This document shows, one piece after another, positions 25,393 through 34,360 of a stretch of DNA of 64,000 bases. The notes under the pieces are model-generated. The model saw only the letters and a program-made list of their open reading frames with translations. It was not told the origin of the DNA and made no database searches. Source of the stretch: Streptomyces showdoensis (lineage in GTDB: Bacteria > Actinomycetota > Actinomycetes > Streptomycetales > Streptomycetaceae). The translations under genes and the position numbers were made by a program. The stretch is taken from NCBI RefSeq assembly GCF_039535475.1, contig NZ_BAAAXG010000026.1:2294001-2358000 (forward strand), read 5' to 3'. How positions within the stretch are numbered: the stretch's first letter is position 1; the number at the start of each line of letters is the position of its first letter.

Positions 25393-26235
25393 TCAGGGCA
25401 GTTCGATCCCGAGGTCCCACCCGTCGTGGGCCCGGGTGCACAGGCAGTCCCGGTCGGTCGTCGCGGGGAGCGCGGCCACCGCGTCGAAGAGCACATCGCG
25501 CAGCCGGCCCACGTTCTCGCCGAACACCCGCAGTACCTCGGAGTGCGAGACGCCGTCCCCCGTCTCCGCGCCCGCGTCCAGATCCGTCACCAGTGCGAAG
25601 GAGGTGTAGCAGAGTCCCAGTTCCCGTGCGAGGACGGCCTCGGGATGGCCGGTCATGCCGACCACCGACCACCCCGCGGCCGCGTGCCACCGCGACTCGG
25701 CGCGGGTGGAGAAGCGCGGCCCCTCGACGACGACCATCGTGCCGCCGTCGACGGGTTCCCAGCCCTGACCTCGGGCGGCCTTCAGGGCGACCCTGCGTCC
25801 GTCGGGGCAGTAGGGGTCGGCGAAGCTGACGTGGACCACGTTCGGGACGGCCCCGTCCGGGCGTGGCTCCCCGTCGAAGAAGGTCTGTGCGCGGGTCTTC
25901 GTCCGGTCGACCAGCTGGTCGGGCACGACGAGGGTGCCGGGGCCGTGCTCCTCGCGCAGGCCGCCCACCGCGCAGGGCCCGAGGACCTGCCGGACGCCGA
26001 CCGAGCGCAGGGCCCAGAGGTTGGCGCGGTAGTTGATCCGGTGCGGCGGCACGCTGTGGCCGCGGCCGTGCCGGGGGAGGAAGGCGACCCGTCGTCCGGC
26101 GAGCTCGCCGAGGAAGAGGGAGTCGCTGGGGCTGCCGTACGGGGTGTCGACCGGCACCTCGGTCACATCGTCCAGGAAGGAGTAGAACCCGGAGCCGCCG
26201 ATCACGCCGATGTCCGCGAACACGTCGCTCGTCAT
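25393..26235 (-). CDS. mtnP: S-methyl-5'-thioadenosine phosphorylase
   Basis: A 280-residue trimeric nucleoside phosphorylase that splits 5'-methylthioadenosine to adenine and methylthioribose-1-phosphate in methionine salvage. Conserved parts are GVIGGSGFY (phosphate site), LPRHGRGH, RINYRANLWAL and VVEGPRFSTRAESR. The base-recognition loop VTDLDAG has the Asp expected for 6-aminopurines, supporting MTA over hypoxanthine or guanine nucleosides. The ATG at 26235 has AGGGTGA five bases upstream. A terminator separates it from the upstream FmdB gene. Confidence 0.9.
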   Translation of the reverse strand: MTSDVFADIGVIGGSGFYSFLDDVTEVPVDTPYGSPSDSLFLGELAGRRVAFLPRHGRGHSVPPHRINYRANLWALRSVGVRQVLGPCAVGGLREEHGPGTLVVPDQLVDRTKTRAQTFFDGEPRPDGAVPNVVHVSFADPYCPDGRRVALKAARGQGWEPVDGGTMVVVEGPRFSTRAESRWHAAAGWSVVGMTGHPEAVLARELGLCYTSFALVTDLDAGAETGDGVSHSEVLRVFGENVGRLRDVLFDAVAALPATTDRDCLCTRAHDGWDLGIELP

Positions 26236-26268
26236 GGCGGTCACCCTAGCCGCCCGGAGAACGCGAAA

Positions 26269-26295
26269 TGCCCTGCCGACGGAATCGGCAGGGCA
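26269..26295 (-). terminator. Hairpin terminator after the FmdB gene
   Basis: An 11-bp perfect stem, TGCCCTGCCGA (26269-26279) against TCGGCAGGGCA (26285-26295), 5-nt loop, 17 bp past the FmdB stop. Confidence 0.8.
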
Positions 26296-26311
26296 GCGCG
26301 GGAAAGGTGGA

Positions 26312-26638
26312 TCAGGCCGCCGAGGTGGAGCTCGACGAGGCCGCCGGCTTCGAGTCCGAGGAGGACGAAGACGAGGACGCGGGGGTCGACGACGAAGACG
26401 ACGAAGTGGAGGACGACGACGAAGAGGACTTCGACGAGGCCGGCGAGCTGCTGGACGACGCGCCGCGGCTGTCGTTCCGATAGAAGCCGGAGCCCTTGAA
26501 CACGATGCCGACTGCCGAGAACACCTTCTTCAGGCGTCCCTTGCAGTTCGGGCACTCGGTCAGAGCGTCATCCGTGAACTTCTGCACCGCCTCGAGGCCC
26601 TCGCCGCACTCGGTGCACTGGTACTGGTAGGTCGGCAC
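26312..26638 (-). CDS. FmdB-family zinc ribbon protein with Ser-rich tail
   Basis: A 108-residue protein. Residues 1-42 form a CxxC-x(n)-CxxC zinc ribbon (YQCTECGEG, CPNCKGRL) of the FmdB regulatory-protein family, followed by the usual KVFSAVGIVFKGSGFYRND segment. The last 48 residues are almost entirely Ser with Pro, Ala and Lys. The GTG at 26638 has AGGAGG seven bases upstream. Because of the Ser codon use, the opposite strand reads as an acidic ORF that is not a gene. The biochemical role is unknown. Confidence 0.88.
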   Translation of the reverse strand: MPTYQYQCTECGEGLEAVQKFTDDALTECPNCKGRLKKVFSAVGIVFKGSGFYRNDSRGASSSSSPASSKSSSSSSSTSSSSSSTPASSSSSSSDSKPAASSSSTSAA

Positions 26639-26706
26639 TTGTCTTCCTCCTGGCACTCACACTCATCGAGTGCTAACGACGATCCATAGTGACGTATTCC
26701 GCCGGT

Positions 26707-27981
26707 TCAGTCCACCGTCACGGGAACTCGGTGACCGATGCCACGCGCGGCGACGCGGACCTGCGCGCGCGGCTGAAGCCGCGAGCGCAGGGCGAGCAGG
26801 GTGGCGAGGGCGAGCACGGTGCCCGCCATCGGCACCAGGAAACCGGTGCTCGCGCCATGGGCGTCGGCCAGGCGGCCGGCGACGGTGACGGCGGCGGCCT
26901 GGCCCAGCGCCACGGCGCCGGTGAGCCAGGTGAAGGCCTCGGTGCGGGAGGTGGCGGGGACCAGGGTCTCGACGATCGTGTAGCCGGTGATCAGCGCCGG
27001 GGCGATGCACAGACCCACGACCAGGCCGAGGGCGCCCAGCAGCAGGACGGAGTGCGTGGTCCACAGGAGGGAGGCGGCGATGGTGAGGCCGACGTAGCCG
27101 AGGATCAGCCGGCGGCGCGGGCCGATCTTCCAGGCGACGGCGCCCATGGCGATGCCGGCGAGCATGTTGCCGGCGGCGAAGATGCCGTACAGCAGACCGT
27201 TGGCGCCGGGGTTGCCGATCTCCTGGCTGAAGGCGGTCAGCGAGACCTGCATGCCGCCGAAGACCGAGCCGATGCCCAGGAAGGCGATGGCGAGGACCCG
27301 GACGCCGGGGATGGACAGGGCCGAGCGGTGCGGCTCGCCGTCCGTCAGGCCGGCGGCGGTCAGGCCGAAGGCGGGCTGGGTGCTGCGCTGGGCGGCGAAG
27401 AACAGGCCGCCGACCAGGGTGAGGGCGGCCTCGGCGATCAGGCCGGCGGCCGGGTGCACGCCGGTGCACAGGGCGGTGGCGAGGACCGGGCCGACGACGA
27501 AGGTGAACTCGTCGGTGACCGATTCGAAGGCCGCCGCGGTCGGCATCAGCGGCTTGCCGTCCAGCTTGGCGGCCCAGCGGGCCCGGACCATGGGGCCGAC
27601 CTGCGGCACCGAGGCGCCGGCGGGGACGGCCGCGAGGAACAGGGCCCACATCGGGGCGCCGGCCAGGGCCAGCACGACGAGGAGGGAGACCGAGGCGGCG
27701 TGGACGAGCACGCCGGGGATGAGAACGGCCCGCTGGCCGAAGCGGTCGGCCAGCTTGCCGGTCTGCGGGGCGAACATGGCCATCGAGACGCCGGTGACGG
27801 CGGCGACGGCGCCGGCGCTGCCGTAGGAGCCGGTGGTGTGCTGGACGAGCAGCACGATGCCGATGGTCAGCATCGCGAAGGGCTGCCGGGCGGCGAAGCC
27901 GGGCAGGAGGAAGGAGAGAGCTCCAGGGGTGCGCAGCAGCTGGCCGTAACCGGGCCGCTTCTCGGAGACCGTGGACGCCAC
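26707..27981 (-). CDS. MFS transporter
   Basis: A 424-residue, 12-TM major facilitator protein. The loop 2-3 motif (GKLADRFGQRAVLIPG) and the central QEIGNPGANGLLYGIFAAGNML segment are visible, and the C-terminal tail is short and basic. It resembles Streptomyces sugar/drug efflux proteins of unknown substrate. The GTG at 27981 has AAAGG eight bases upstream. It appears monocistronic. Confidence 0.88.
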   Translation of the reverse strand: MASTVSEKRPGYGQLLRTPGALSFLLPGFAARQPFAMLTIGIVLLVQHTTGSYGSAGAVAAVTGVSMAMFAPQTGKLADRFGQRAVLIPGVLVHAASVSLLVVLALAGAPMWALFLAAVPAGASVPQVGPMVRARWAAKLDGKPLMPTAAAFESVTDEFTFVVGPVLATALCTGVHPAAGLIAEAALTLVGGLFFAAQRSTQPAFGLTAAGLTDGEPHRSALSIPGVRVLAIAFLGIGSVFGGMQVSLTAFSQEIGNPGANGLLYGIFAAGNMLAGIAMGAVAWKIGPRRRLILGYVGLTIAASLLWTTHSVLLLGALGLVVGLCIAPALITGYTIVETLVPATSRTEAFTWLTGAVALGQAAAVTVAGRLADAHGASTGFLVPMAGTVLALATLLALRSRLQPRAQVRVAARGIGHRVPVTVD

Positions 27982-28115
27982 GGTCCATGCCTTTCTGCCG
28001 CCTGGTAGCGGGCCCGTGCACGGTGGTGCGGGTATCGCCGAGAGCTGTCCTCATGCGCGGAACTGCGGTAGATACCGGGCCCCACACGGAGGGCAGCGGC
28101 CGCCATACGGTCGCG

Positions 28116-28140
28116 CCAGCTCTGCGTCAGGCAGAGTTGG
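28116..28140. other. Hairpin in the MFS-antiporter intergenic region
   Basis: CCAGCTCTGC (28116-28125) pairs with GCAGAGTTGG (28131-28140) with one G-T wobble. It lies 135 bp upstream of the MFS start in a 243-bp gap and may be part of its regulatory region; function unknown. Confidence 0.5.
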
Positions 28141-28172
28141 TTCGATCAAGTGTGCCTTCATGGTACAGGGAA

Positions 28173-28200
28173 GGGCGTCTTCCCGCCTGGGAAAACGCCC
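28173..28200 (-). terminator. Hairpin terminator after the antiporter gene
   Basis: GGGCGTCTTCCC (28173-28184) pairs with GGGAAAACGCCC (28189-28200) with a single mismatch and a GCCT loop, 25 bp beyond the antiporter stop. Confidence 0.7.
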
Positions 28201-28224
28201 CCGCACCTGAATTAATGCCTGCGA

Positions 28225-29784
28225 TTAACCGGATGTTCGCCGGAAGGGGTTCGGAAGGGATCCCCGGTGGCGTTCGGTGGCGGCGACGGCGGTGGCGCCG
28301 CCGGTGCCGAGCCAGCCGGCCAGCTTGCCGCCCTGGCCGACCGCGCGCAGCCGGCGCTCGGTGGCGTCCCGTACCGGGTCGGTGGCGACGACGAGGAGCT
28401 CGTCGCCGCGCCGCAGCACGGTGGCGGGGCCGGGCACGAAGCTCGCGTCCTCCCGGACGACCAGGGTGACGGCCGCCCCGGCGGGCAGCCGGAGCTCGGC
28501 GACCTCGACGCCGTGCATCTTGGACTTCTCCGGGATGGCGACCGAGAGCAGGTGGCCGCGCAGCCGCTCCAGGGGGGCGGACTCGACGCCGAGGTCGGCG
28601 GCCTCGGCCGAGTCGCCCAGTTTGAGGGCCTTGGCCAGCCAGGGCAGGGTCGGGCCCTGGACCAGGGTGTAGACGACGACCAGCACGAAGACGATGTTGA
28701 AGATCCGCTCGCTGCCCTCGATCCCGGAGACCATCGGGATGGTGGCGAGAATGATCGGCACGGCTCCGCGCAGGCCGGCCCAGGACATCAGGGCCTGCTC
28801 CTGCCAGGGGATGCGGAACGGAAGGAGGCTGACGAAGACCTCCATGGGGCGGGCGACCATGGTGAGGACGAGGCCGATGACGACGGCCGGCCAGAAGTCG
28901 TTGCCGAGCTCGTGCGGGGTGACGAGCAGGCCGAGCAGGACGAACATGCCGATCTGGGCGATCCAGCCGAGGCCCTCGGCGAAGCCGCGGTTGGCCGGGG
29001 CGTGCGGCAGCTTGGCGTTGCCGAGCACCATCGAGGCCAGGTAGACGGCGAGGAAGCCGGAGCCGTGGGCCATGGCGCCGGCGGCGTAGGCGACGACGGC
29101 GATGGCCATGACGGCGATCGGGTAGAGGCCGGAGGCGGGCAGTGCGACGTGGCGCAGTCCGTAGGCGCCGAGGAAGCCGACGGTGAGGCCGACGGCGACG
29201 CCGATGGCGAGCTCCAGGGCGATCTCGGCGACGAGCAGGTACCAGGCGTCCACGGGGCCGACGGTGGAGAAGGCGACGACGAGGATGACTACGGGGGCGT
29301 CGTTGAAGCCGGACTCGGCCTCCAGGACGCCGGTGACCCGGGAGGGCAGGGGCACCTTGCGGAGCACGGAGAAGACGGCGGCGGCGTCGGTCGAGGAGAC
29401 GACGGCGCCGATGATGAGGGCCTGCTGCCACTCCAGGCCGACGAGGTAGTGCGCGGCCGAGGCCGTGATGCCCACGCTCACCGCGACGCCGACGGTCGAC
29501 AGTACGACCGCCGCGGGCAACGCGGGTTTGATCTCCTTCCACTTGGTGCCCAGGCCACCCTCGGCCAGGATCACCACGAGTGCGGCGTAGCCGATCACCT
29601 GGGTCAGTTCGGCGTTGTCGAAGGCGACGTTGCCGATGCCGTCCTGCCCTATGGCGACCCCGATCCCGAGATAGAGCAGCAGGCTGGGGAGCCCGCTCCG
29701 GGAGGAGATCCGCACCGCCGCGACAGCGATGAGCAGTACGAGCGAGCAGATGAGCAGGAGTTCGTTGAGCTGGTGGACAGTCAG
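28225..29784 (-). CDS. Potassium/proton antiporter, NhaP2/CvrA type
   Basis: A 519-residue monovalent cation:proton antiporter-1 family protein. About twelve transmembrane helices (to roughly residue 400) include the conserved SSTDAAAVFSVLR and ESGFNDAPVVILV segments that carry the ion-binding acidic residues. A C-terminal TrkA-C (RCK_C) regulatory domain follows (about 430-500). The first helix (LNELLLICSLVLLIAVAAV) is only included if translation begins at the CTG at 29784, which has GGGGAAGG eight bases upstream; the next GTG (29715) would delete this helix and has no ribosome binding site. It exports or exchanges K+ for pH and ionic homeostasis. Confidence 0.88.
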   Translation of the reverse strand: MTVHQLNELLLICSLVLLIAVAAVRISSRSGLPSLLLYLGIGVAIGQDGIGNVAFDNAELTQVIGYAALVVILAEGGLGTKWKEIKPALPAAVVLSTVGVAVSVGITASAAHYLVGLEWQQALIIGAVVSSTDAAAVFSVLRKVPLPSRVTGVLEAESGFNDAPVVILVVAFSTVGPVDAWYLLVAEIALELAIGVAVGLTVGFLGAYGLRHVALPASGLYPIAVMAIAVVAYAAGAMAHGSGFLAVYLASMVLGNAKLPHAPANRGFAEGLGWIAQIGMFVLLGLLVTPHELGNDFWPAVVIGLVLTMVARPMEVFVSLLPFRIPWQEQALMSWAGLRGAVPIILATIPMVSGIEGSERIFNIVFVLVVVYTLVQGPTLPWLAKALKLGDSAEAADLGVESAPLERLRGHLLSVAIPEKSKMHGVEVAELRLPAGAAVTLVVREDASFVPGPATVLRRGDELLVVATDPVRDATERRLRAVGQGGKLAGWLGTGGATAVAATERHRGSLPNPFRRTSG

Positions 29785-29865
29785 TGGCCGATCCTTCCCC
29801 TCACGTGCAGCTGGATCGTTCCTCCAGCGCCGGTTACTTCGTTACCTTACCTAATCTTTAACGTT

Positions 29866-29911
29866 TTCTTGACGCCTCCTTGGTGTTACATCGCACAACC
29901 GTGCGTATAAG
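29866..29911 (+). promoter_or_regulatory. AT-rich promoter region of the penicillin acylase gene
   Basis: The segment from about 29835 to 29915 is unusually AT-rich. It contains TTGACG (29869-29874) and a TATAAG hexamer (29906-29911), although these two are too far apart to be one -35/-10 pair. The leader to the start codon would be about 90 nt. Confidence 0.4.
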
Positions 29912-30008
29912 TACGGTTCTCTTCCTGACTCCGCGTCCGGGCCCTCCGGACGCTGCGCCTAAGGTTGCTCCCGTACTCCAGGACCACCCTGCCCCTCGAA
30001 GGACAGCG

Positions 30009-32723
30009 ATGCCCTCCAACACGACCGCGCCCCCCGCCAAGAAGAAGGGGCGGCGTGCCCGCCTGATCGTCCTCGTCCTGGTCCTCGCTCTGGTCGCGGG
30101 CATCGGGTACGGGGCGTACTGGGGCGTCAGCACCGTCCGGGGCTCGTTCCCGCAGACCACCGGCACCCTCCGGATCGACAAGCTCTCCGGACCGGTCGAG
30201 GTGAAGCGCGACGCCTACGGCGTTCCGCAGATCTACGCCGACAGCGAGGCCGACCTCTTCCGCGCCCAGGGCTACGTCCAGGCCCAGGACCGCTTCTACG
30301 AGATGGACGTCCGCCGTCACATGACGGCCGGCCGCCTCTCCGAGATGTTCGGCAAGAGCCAGGTCGACACCGACGCCTTCCTCCGCACGCTCGGCTGGCG
30401 GCAGGTCGCGCAGCAGGAGTACGACAAGGTGCTGTCGGCGGACACCAAGAAGAACCTCCAGGCCTATGCCGAGGGCGTCAACGCCTATCTCAAGGACCGG
30501 GACCCGTCGGACATCTCCGTCGAGTACGCGGCCCTGGCCTTCACCAACGACTACACGATCGAGCCGTGGAGCCCGGTCGACTCGGTGGCCTGGCTCAAGG
30601 CGATGGCCTGGGACCTGCGCGGCAACATGCAGGACGAGATCGACCGTTCGCTGATGGCCGGCCGGCTCAGCTCGCAGCAGATCAAGGACCTCTACCCGGG
30701 CTACCCGTACGAGCTCCACCAGCCGATCGTGCCGAAGGGCGCTGTCGACAAGATCACCGGCAAGTTCGACCCCAAGGCCGAGGCCCACGAGGACGGGAGC
30801 GGCAGCGGCGCCGACGCGCTCGGCGGCACCCAGACGCAGCTCGCCAGGCTCTCCGACGCCCTCGACGAGATCCCCGCGCTGATCGGCCCCAACGGCAACG
30901 GCATCGGCTCGAACTCCTGGGTCGTCTCCGGGAAGTACACGACCTCCGGCAAGCCGCTGCTCGCCAACGACCCGCACCTCGCGCCGATGCTGCCGTCCCT
31001 CTGGTACCAGATGGGCCTGCACTGCCGCTCCGTCTCGGCGACCTGCCGCTACGACGTGGCCGGCTACAGCTTCTCCGGCACCCCCGGCGTGATCATCGGC
31101 CACAACGACTCCATCGCCTGGGGCTTCACCAACCTCGGGGCCGACGTCACCGACCTCTACCTGGAGAAGGTCGGCGAGCAGGGCTACGTCGTCGACGGGA
31201 AGACCAAGCCGTTCCGGACCCGCGAGGAGACCATCAAGGTCGCCGGCGGCGGCGACCGCACCATCACGGTCCGCTCCACCGAACACGGCCCGCTGGTCTC
31301 CGACCGCTCCACCGAGCTGGAGAAGGTCGGCCAGAAGGCCCCCGTCGGCAACGCCGCCCCCGACCGCGGCACCGGTTACGGGGTCGCGCTGAGCTGGACC
31401 GCGCTCCAGCCCGGCAAGTCGATGGACGCCGTCTTCGAGCTCAACCGCGCCAAGGACTTCAAGGGCTTCCGCGCCGCGGCCAAGGACTTCGAGGTCCCGT
31501 CCCAGAACATGATCTACGCCGACACCGAGGGCCACATCGGCTACCAGTCGCCCGGCAAGATCCCGGTCCGCGCCAAGGGCGACGGCACCCTGCCCGCGCC
31601 CGGCTGGGACTCCTCGTACGGCTGGAAGGGCTACATCCCCTTCGCCGAGCTGCCCTACGAGTACGACCCGGCGCGCGGCTACGTCGTGACCGCCAACCAG
31701 GCCGTCATCGACGAGAAGAAGTACCCCTACCTCCTCACCAAGGACTGGGGCTACGGCTCGCGCAGCCAGCGGATCAACGACCTCATCGAGTCGAAGATCA
31801 AGGACGGCGGCAAGATCTCGCCGGACGACATGCAGACCATGCAGATGGACAACCGCAGCGAGATCGCGACCCTGCTCAACCCGCTGCTGCTGAAGATCGA
31901 CGTCGCCGACCCGCAGGTCCGTGAGGCGCAGAAGCTGCTGGAGGGCTGGGACTACACCCAGGAGCCCGACTCCGCCGCCGCCGCGTACTTCAACGCGGTC
32001 TGGCGCAACGTCCTCAAGCTGGCCTTCGGCGACAAGCTGCCCAAGGAGCTGCGCGTCGAGGGCGAGTGCATCAACGTGCGCCGGGCCGACGCCACCAGCC
32101 CGGTCGACGAGCAGAACAAGCTGGTCCGCGAGTGCGGCGAGCGCGATGCCGACTCGGCGCAGCCGGACGGCGGCGACCGCTGGTACGAGGTGGTCCGCCC
32201 GCTGCTCAAGCAGGAGAAGAACGACTGGTGGAAGACGCCGGGCGACCGGCTCAACGCCCCCACCGAGACCCGTGACCAGCTGCTCGCGCAGGCCATGAAG
32301 GACGCCCGCTGGGAGCTCACCGCCAAGCTGGGCAAGGACGTCTCGACCTGGAGCTGGGGCCGCCTGCACCAGCTCACGCTGAAGAACCAGACGCTCGGCA
32401 CCGCGGGCCCCGGCTTCGTGCAGTCGCTGCTGAACCGAGGCCCGTGGAACCTGGGCGGCGGCGAGGCGGCCGTCGACGCCACCGGCTGGAACGCGGCCGG
32501 CGGCTACGAGGTGATCTGGGTCCCGTCGATGCGGATGGTCGTCAACGTCGGCGACTGGGACAGGTCCCGCTGGATCAACCTCACCGGCGCCTCCGGCCAC
32601 GCGTTCAACAGCCACTACACGGATCAGACCGACAAGTGGGTGAAGGGCGAGCTGCTCGACTGGGCCTACGGGAAGGCGGCGGTCGACTCCGCCACCAAGG
32701 ACACCCTGACGCTCCAGCCGTAA
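30009..32723 (+). CDS. Penicillin acylase family protein
   Basis: A 904-residue N-terminal nucleophile hydrolase. A Lys/Arg-rich start and one transmembrane or signal helix (about 18-40) place it outside the cytoplasm. The small chain precedes a spacer of about 60 residues, and self-cleavage is expected before Ser301 in GIGSNSWVV, which matches the SNMW nucleophile region of penicillin G acylase. The ANDPHLAP and GHNDSIAWG motifs follow. Substrates may be beta-lactams, acyl-homoserine lactones or other N-acyl amides; the sequence does not tell. GAAGGA lies upstream of the ATG at 30009. Confidence 0.9.
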   Translation: MPSNTTAPPAKKKGRRARLIVLVLVLALVAGIGYGAYWGVSTVRGSFPQTTGTLRIDKLSGPVEVKRDAYGVPQIYADSEADLFRAQGYVQAQDRFYEMDVRRHMTAGRLSEMFGKSQVDTDAFLRTLGWRQVAQQEYDKVLSADTKKNLQAYAEGVNAYLKDRDPSDISVEYAALAFTNDYTIEPWSPVDSVAWLKAMAWDLRGNMQDEIDRSLMAGRLSSQQIKDLYPGYPYELHQPIVPKGAVDKITGKFDPKAEAHEDGSGSGADALGGTQTQLARLSDALDEIPALIGPNGNGIGSNSWVVSGKYTTSGKPLLANDPHLAPMLPSLWYQMGLHCRSVSATCRYDVAGYSFSGTPGVIIGHNDSIAWGFTNLGADVTDLYLEKVGEQGYVVDGKTKPFRTREETIKVAGGGDRTITVRSTEHGPLVSDRSTELEKVGQKAPVGNAAPDRGTGYGVALSWTALQPGKSMDAVFELNRAKDFKGFRAAAKDFEVPSQNMIYADTEGHIGYQSPGKIPVRAKGDGTLPAPGWDSSYGWKGYIPFAELPYEYDPARGYVVTANQAVIDEKKYPYLLTKDWGYGSRSQRINDLIESKIKDGGKISPDDMQTMQMDNRSEIATLLNPLLLKIDVADPQVREAQKLLEGWDYTQEPDSAAAAYFNAVWRNVLKLAFGDKLPKELRVEGECINVRRADATSPVDEQNKLVRECGERDADSAQPDGGDRWYEVVRPLLKQEKNDWWKTPGDRLNAPTETRDQLLAQAMKDARWELTAKLGKDVSTWSWGRLHQLTLKNQTLGTAGPGFVQSLLNRGPWNLGGGEAAVDATGWNAAGGYEVIWVPSMRMVVNVGDWDRSRWINLTGASGHAFNSHYTDQTDKWVKGELLDWAYGKAAVDSATKDTLTLQP

Positions 32724-32730
32724 GCCGTGG

Positions 32731-32748
32731 TCCGCCCTTCGGGGCGGA
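32731..32748. terminator. Bidirectional TTCG-loop hairpin
   Basis: TCCGCCC (32731-32737), TTCG tetraloop, GGGCGGA (32742-32748). It lies between the convergent acylase gene and 5-FTHF cyclo-ligase gene and abuts the latter's stop codon. Confidence 0.7.
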
Positions 32749-33354
32749 TCAGGGCGCGAAGCGCCGGACCCCCTCCGGGGTCACCACCGCGTGCACGGGG
32801 TGGTCGTGCGGTTCCTCCGGGACCCGCGTGACCACCTCGTTCGCGTAGAGGAGCACGACGAGGGCCGGATGCGCCCCCGCCCGCGCGAGCCGGGCGAGGA
32901 CCCGGTCGTACGAGCCGCCGCCCCGCCCCAGCCGCATGCCGCGCGCGTCGACGGCGAGCCCCGGCAGGAGCACGGCGTCCGCCGCGCACACGGCCTCGGG
33001 CCCGAGGCGCTCGCCGACCGGTTCGAGCAGCCCGCGGCCGGCCCTGGCGAGCCGCTCGGCGCCCTCGTAGACGGCCCAGTCGAGGTCGTTGTCGGGCAGG
33101 AGCACCGGCAGCAGGACCCGTACGCCCCGCTCGCGCAGCGCGTCGAGCAGCGCGCGCGTGCCGGGCTCGCGCCCCACCGAGACGTACGCGGCGACGGTCC
33201 CCGCCCCGGCGAGCTCGGCGAGCTCCAGCGCGGACCCCGCGAGGAGCCCGGCGGCCCGCGCGGTGTCCTCGGGCGTCAACTCGGCTCGGGCGCCGAGGAG
33301 TGCGCGGCGCAAGACGGTCTTCTCGGACAGTTCCGTACCCGGATCCTGGCTCAA
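32749..33354 (-). CDS. 5-formyltetrahydrofolate cyclo-ligase
   Basis: A 201-residue enzyme that converts 5-formyl-THF to 5,10-methenyl-THF using ATP. The LLPGLAVDARGMRLGRGGGSYDR region holds the phosphate-binding loop of the family, and the basic N-terminus (EKTVLRRALLGAR) is typical. The TTG at 33354 is chosen as start because upstream in-frame codons to a GTG at 33411 have A/T-rich third positions; an AGAGGAA precedes it at a slightly long distance. It is divergent from galU. Confidence 0.88.
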   Translation of the reverse strand: MSQDPGTELSEKTVLRRALLGARAELTPEDTARAAGLLAGSALELAELAGAGTVAAYVSVGREPGTRALLDALRERGVRVLLPVLLPDNDLDWAVYEGAERLARAGRGLLEPVGERLGPEAVCAADAVLLPGLAVDARGMRLGRGGGSYDRVLARLARAGAHPALVVLLYANEVVTRVPEEPHDHPVHAVVTPEGVRRFAP

Positions 33355-33443
33355 CGCGGCTCGAATTCCTCTTGTATCGGGTGGTAGCGGTACGAGCTTA
33401 AGAAAGCTCACGGGAGGCTCATCTTCCTCCCATACCGAACGGC

Positions 33444-33449
33444 TATGGT
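33444..33449 (+). promoter_or_regulatory. -10 element of the leaderless galU promoter
   Basis: TATGGT ends 7 nt before the galU ATG; there is no ribosome binding site. Confidence 0.5.
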
Positions 33450-33456
33450 GCAGCGC

Positions 33457-34356
33457 ATGACTCAGACGCCGTCACTCACCAAGGCTGTCATCCCGGCCGC
33501 CGGTCTCGGCACCCGGTTCCTCCCGGCGACCAAGGCGACGCCCAAGGAGATGCTTCCGGTCGTGGACAAACCGGCGATCCAGTACGTCGTCGAGGAGGCC
33601 GTCGCGGCCGGACTCTCGGACGTCCTGATGATCACGGGCCGCAACAAGCGGCCCCTGGAGGACCACTTCGACCGGAACTACGAGCTGGAGGAGGCGCTGT
33701 CCCGCAAGGGGGACGAGCAACGCCTCGCGAAGGTCCAGGAGTCCAGCGATCTGGCGACCATGCACTACGTGCGCCAGGGCGACCCGCGCGGTCTCGGCCA
33801 CGCCGTGCTGTGCGCGGCCCCGCACGTGGGCGACGAGCCGTTCGCCGTCCTGCTCGGCGACGACCTGATCGACCCGCGGGACCCGCTCCTCGCGCGCATG
33901 GTCGAGGTACGCGAGCGCTTCGGCGGCAGCGTCGTCGCGCTGATGGAGGTCGAGCCCTCCCAGATCCACCTCTACGGCTGCGCGGCGGTCGGCCCGACCG
34001 GCGAGTCGGACGTGGTCAAGGTGACCGGCCTGGTGGAGAAGCCGCTCCCGACGGAGGCGCCCAGCAACTACGCGGTCATCGGCCGCTACGTCCTCGACCC
34101 CGCCGTCTTCGCGATACTGCGGGAGACCGAGCCGGGCCGCGGCGGCGAGATCCAGCTCACCGACGCCCTCCAGAAGCTGGTCCAGGACGAGCGGGCCGGC
34201 GGCCCGGTGCACGGCGTGGTCTTCAAGGGCCGGCGCTACGACACCGGGGATCGTGGGGACTATCTGCGTGCCATTGTCAGACTGGCGTGCGAACGTGAAG
34301 ATCTGGGGCCGGACTTCCGGACCTGGCTCCGCAGATACGTCAGCGAGGAGATGTAG
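33457..34356 (+). CDS. galU: UTP-glucose-1-phosphate uridylyltransferase
   Basis: A 299-residue nucleotidyltransferase making UDP-glucose from UTP and glucose-1-phosphate, a precursor for cell-wall and exopolysaccharide sugars. The N-terminal GLGTRFLPATK nucleotide-binding motif, VVDKPAIQYVVEEA and the C-terminal YDTGDRGDYLRA are diagnostic. It is the first gene of a galU-moeA/glp-moaC-mog-GNAT-sepX string on one strand, an order recognisable in other actinobacteria (galU, moeA, rimJ and a membrane protein in mycobacteria). Confidence 0.95.
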   Translation: MTQTPSLTKAVIPAAGLGTRFLPATKATPKEMLPVVDKPAIQYVVEEAVAAGLSDVLMITGRNKRPLEDHFDRNYELEEALSRKGDEQRLAKVQESSDLATMHYVRQGDPRGLGHAVLCAAPHVGDEPFAVLLGDDLIDPRDPLLARMVEVRERFGGSVVALMEVEPSQIHLYGCAAVGPTGESDVVKVTGLVEKPLPTEAPSNYAVIGRYVLDPAVFAILRETEPGRGGEIQLTDALQKLVQDERAGGPVHGVVFKGRRYDTGDRGDYLRAIVRLACEREDLGPDFRTWLRRYVSEEM

Positions 34357-34360
34357 CACC

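Noticed and set aside
26268-26483. Acidic Asp/Glu-rich plus-strand ORF
   Set aside because: Antisense of the FmdB poly-Ser tail; it also contains the FmdB terminator hairpin in its first codons.
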